From positions 3,348,001 to 3,412,000 of the forward strand of contig CM066301.1 of NCBI GenBank assembly GCA_033807695.1: 64,000 nucleotides of DNA. The letters are read 5' to 3'. Below, one piece after another: positions 61,398 to 64,000 of the stretch (positions within the stretch are counted from its first letter, which is position 1; each line of letters opens with the position of its first letter). The translations under genes and the position numbers were made by a program. The notes under the pieces are model-generated. The model saw nothing but the letters and a program-made list of their open reading frames with translations. It searched no databases and had not been told where the DNA came from. This DNA comes from Daedaleopsis sinensis (taxonomy: Eukaryota > Basidiomycota > Agaricomycetes > Polyporales > Polyporaceae).

Positions 61398-62963
61398 ATG
61401 GCATGTGTCGAAGTCCCAGACAACATCACCCTACTGTGAGTACATTCTGCGCATGATCGTTAGTTAGACTGTACTCATGGCCTCATGGTTCCCTAAGTGC
61501 CGCTCCTCATGTGAGTCGAAATTATACTAGATGCTCAACAGTGATATGTATGAAATCGAGTCTTGCAGCTCTTCGGTCATCTTTTCAACTACGGCCTTTT
61601 TGGTGTGTTGTCAACGCAAGTCTGTGAGTCCAATGCTCCGTAGCCAATAGTCTTGATTGACGAGTCTACGTTGATAGACATCTATCACGTCTCCTTCCCT
61701 ATGGACCGTCTACGACTCAAAGTGTTCGGTGCGGCATTGGAGGACAATCATTTGAGAGCAGCATTTTACTGACCATGGTTGCAGTGTACGGTCTATACAC
61801 GATGGAATTGGTTCAATTGATCATGGCTACCCATGATGCCTTTGAGACCCTCGGCAGGGGTTGGGGAAACACATCCACGTTGAATAACCCTCAGTGGCTT
61901 TGGTTCGATGTGCCCTTGATGAGCGGTATAGGTATGTATTTAACCTATCAGGTATCTGCGGTGTAAGTAACTTATCGTTTCTTGGCTAGTGTCCGCAAGC
62001 GTTCAGATCTACTTCGCTTGGAGAATCTATGTGTTGAGCCAGTCAAAGATACTCAGTGGGTGCATAGTCCTGGTATGTTCACCCTTACTAGCCCCGCTAC
62101 TAGACCAGACGTGTTGGTTGCATCTATAGATCGCTCTTGCCCAAGGATCTGCGGGGATAGCAAGCGGAATCAAGGTATTTAACAGACGAACTGCGATAAT
62201 ACAGCTAACGGAGACTCGCCACACTCATAATTAGGCTCACCTCGTCAACAGTTTGGCAGATTTGCAGGCCGAAACCACTAAACCCTTGATTGTCTGGCTC
62301 GGGGGAAGCGTGGCCTGCGATATCGTCATTGCCATCTGTATGCTGTACTATGTGAGTATTGATGATCACTCTTGTCTACTCAACTGAGCCGGCGTTGGGA
62401 TAGCTGTCGAGAGGAAGACAAGGCCTTGCTTCAGACGCCCTATTGTCCAGACTTATCCGTCTCACAGTGGAGACTGGTACGCTTACAGCCTCTGTCGCCT
62501 GCCTCGACCTGGTGTTCTTCCTGGTGTTCAAGCACAACAACCTTCATCTCACACCGTAAGTCTTCGCTATATTTCTACTTGTCGATAGGGCTCTAACCGT
62601 GTCTAGAGCTCTCATCCTAACCAAGATTTACACGAATACTCTCATGATGCTCCTCAACAACCGTACACAGATGCGCTCAATGATAGGCGGTCAAGTGTGG
62701 ATGACAGAGGAAACAGGCGATGTCGAGCTCGCGTCGCGTTCACAGACCAGTCGGAGGAGGAGTGCCGTGCCTCAACAAGTAGCCTTGCGCAAATTCCCAA
62801 GCCAGGAACGGGATTCCGTCAGCGAGCCTCCAAAGAAGATAGGGACGGTGCAGGAGCGCAAAGTCGCTGGTGCGTGTCATGTCTGTTGTTTCGCGATGAG
62901 TGCACGGAGTCGTCTCCCCAGAAAATACTAATGCAAAGCTATGACTTCCTTACAGCAATCTAA
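61398..62963 (+). CDS. DUF6534-type multipass membrane protein
   Basis: Eleven exons (61398-61435, 61498-61510, 61569-61623, 61678-61728, 61785-61931, 61990-62072, 62130-62174, 62235-62351, 62404-62555, 62607-62869, 62956-62963) give 323 aa. About seven hydrophobic segments are visible, for example LFGHLFNYGLFGVLSTQVYI, LIVWLGGSVACDIVIAICML and ASVACLDLVFFLVF. The family pattern includes ATHDAF, WFDVPLMSGIVSASVQIYFA, and a NTLMMLLNNR motif followed by the cytoplasmic Ser/Arg-rich tail. These proteins are greatly expanded in mushrooms; function is unknown. The final exon is 8 nt; without that splice the frame reads on to 62931 with 20 extra residues, so the C-terminus is uncertain. Confidence 0.85.
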
Positions 62964-63221
62964 GGCATGCTCTAGGTCGTTCATTTGTCATACTACTGTA
63001 ACAAGTTAGCCGTCATGCATGCACAGCGGCTGTTTCGAGCCAGACTCGGATATTGAATATGAGGACTTTCGGAGATTTCCAATGAAATTTACGAGCACCG
63101 GGGGCGGTGGCTCGTAGACGGGACCGTTCTAACGGGTGCATTCTTCTGGACGTCTGGCTCAGGGTGCGCACATAAACCATGTAAGTATAATTAAACATAA
63201 GGAACCATAGCAAGAAATGTG

Positions 63222-64000
63222 TCAAACAAAAATCTTCGCGGTGCCTACGAAACGCGCGAGCCTTTCCTCCCAATGCTTCCTCAGCTCCGGGTCCGGGTCC
63301 AGTAGGTACATGGGCATGTCCGTGAAATACAGCTCCAAGTACTCGACGCTCACCGACCGACGCGACACCTCCGAATTCGCCTCTCCTGGCGCCGGCTGCG
63401 TGGCTGCGTCATGATTCCTCGAGAGCACACCCTCTATGTCCTGCAAAAGCTCCGGCGTGTACTGCACATTCTTCACAACCAGTTCCACCGGCAGCCTCCG
63501 CGCGTCACAGTAGAACGGCAGGAGCCTCTCCGTGTGCAGCGCCGTCAGGAAGCTGAGGACCGCCTGCGCGCGCGAGCCCGTTTGAGGCGAGAGCACGCAC
63601 CTGCGCATGCGCTTCAGTCCCGGGAGCGCGGTCACCCAGTTATACACTCTGAGGGAGTCGGGGGTCTCATGGCACGCGAAGGTGACGAGGGGTGCCGCCT
63701 CAATGAACCACGCCGCCGACTGGAGCGCGCTGCGCTGCGCGGTCTCTATCTGCGATGTGGAGAGCGCCGGGCTAGAGGCGGCGCGTTCCACGCGGATCAC
63801 GACCTCGACATCCTGGGGGCCTTGAACACAGAGGACGAAGGCGTTGGCTTCGAATGCGAGCACTGCGCGGTCCATGCGGTTGAGGAGGAAGTCCGGGGGG
63901 CGGGAGCCCACCTCGTTCGTGACCAGCCGAGAGAACATGTACATGCTCGCGTTCGGGTCGAGCAAGGCGTCGTCTCCGACGAAGCTCGTGATGTGGATCG
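63222..64000 (-). CDS. 3' part of an unrecognised gene cut by the window edge
   Basis: The frame is open from the right edge to a stop at 63222, giving 258 visible residues; a Met at 63965 is internal and the frame continues upstream. The sequence is a mixed alpha/beta pattern: SMYMFSRLVTNEVG, VLCVQGPQDVEVVIRVER, SAAWFIEAAPLVTFACHETP, SLRVYNWVTALPGLKRMRRC and LLPFYCDARRLPVELVVKNV. The alternating strand/helix layout and position resemble the C-terminal leucine-rich part of basidiomycete F-box-like proteins, but no F-box is inside the window. It is not assigned. Confidence 0.6.
   Translation of the reverse strand, partial: IHITSFVGDDALLDPNASMYMFSRLVTNEVGSRPPDFLLNRMDRAVLAFEANAFVLCVQGPQDVEVVIRVERAASSPALSTSQIETAQRSALQSAAWFIEAAPLVTFACHETPDSLRVYNWVTALPGLKRMRRCVLSPQTGSRAQAVLSFLTALHTERLLPFYCDARRLPVELVVKNVQYTPELLQDIEGVLSRNHDAATQPAPGEANSEVSRRSVSVEYLELYFTDMPMYLLDPDPELRKHWEERLARFVGTAKIFV

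Overview
This window is nuclear DNA of a filamentous basidiomycete, most likely an agaricomycete mushroom. Protein-coding genes are dense on both strands and broken by many short GT-AG introns, mostly about 50-75 nt. Two basidiomycete-typical contents support the placement: a KDZ-superfamily DNA transposon and a DUF6534-type membrane protein. There are no operons, ribosomal RNA genes or bacterial signals. Gene models were assembled by hand: each exon chain keeps one reading frame, has a length divisible by three, and was joined where conserved family motifs continue across the splice.

Left arm (1-17.6 kb): tRNA-Thr(CGT); a secreted PhoD-type phosphatase of 22 exons, some of only 1, 3 and 8 nt; a cytosolic Hsp70 with a step-type heat-shock element; TOM40; a class II aldolase/adducin protein; a SWIM-RING protein divergent from a cis-prenyltransferase; and a CCCH-finger coiled-coil protein.

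Mobile block (17,654-27,945): a 10.3-kb KDZ transposon with nearly identical 637-bp terminal inverted repeats and an 8-bp target duplication. Three genes lie on one strand: the transposase, a 352-aa protein with a possible viroplasmin/RNase H1-N-like segment, and a 745-aa companion protein with a repeat-rich tail. No gene is visibly broken, so it looks recently inserted and possibly still active.

Right arm (28-64 kb): mostly conserved housekeeping genes. These are a small coiled-coil membrane protein, NUR1, fructose-1,6-bisphosphatase, a C2H2 transcription factor, a Pmp3/Sna3-like membrane protein, a peptide N-glycosidase A-like protein, trifunctional C1-THF synthase, mitochondrial GrpE (MGE1), mitochondrial Phe-tRNA synthetase (MSF1), UBA3, RCL1, NPR2 and SLT11. 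After these come an 18-exon secreted GMC oxidoreductase, a 2-kb gene-poor stretch with possible remnants, a DUF6534 protein, and the 3' part of an unrecognised gene at the window edge.

Functional links between neighbours are loose. Mitochondrial proteostasis and biogenesis recurs (TOM40, MGE1, MSF1). Hsp70 and MGE1 belong to chaperone cycles in different compartments. Several conserved genes share short divergent promoters (SWIM-RING/cis-prenyltransferase, UBA3/RCL1, NPR2/SLT11, C1-THF/MGE1).
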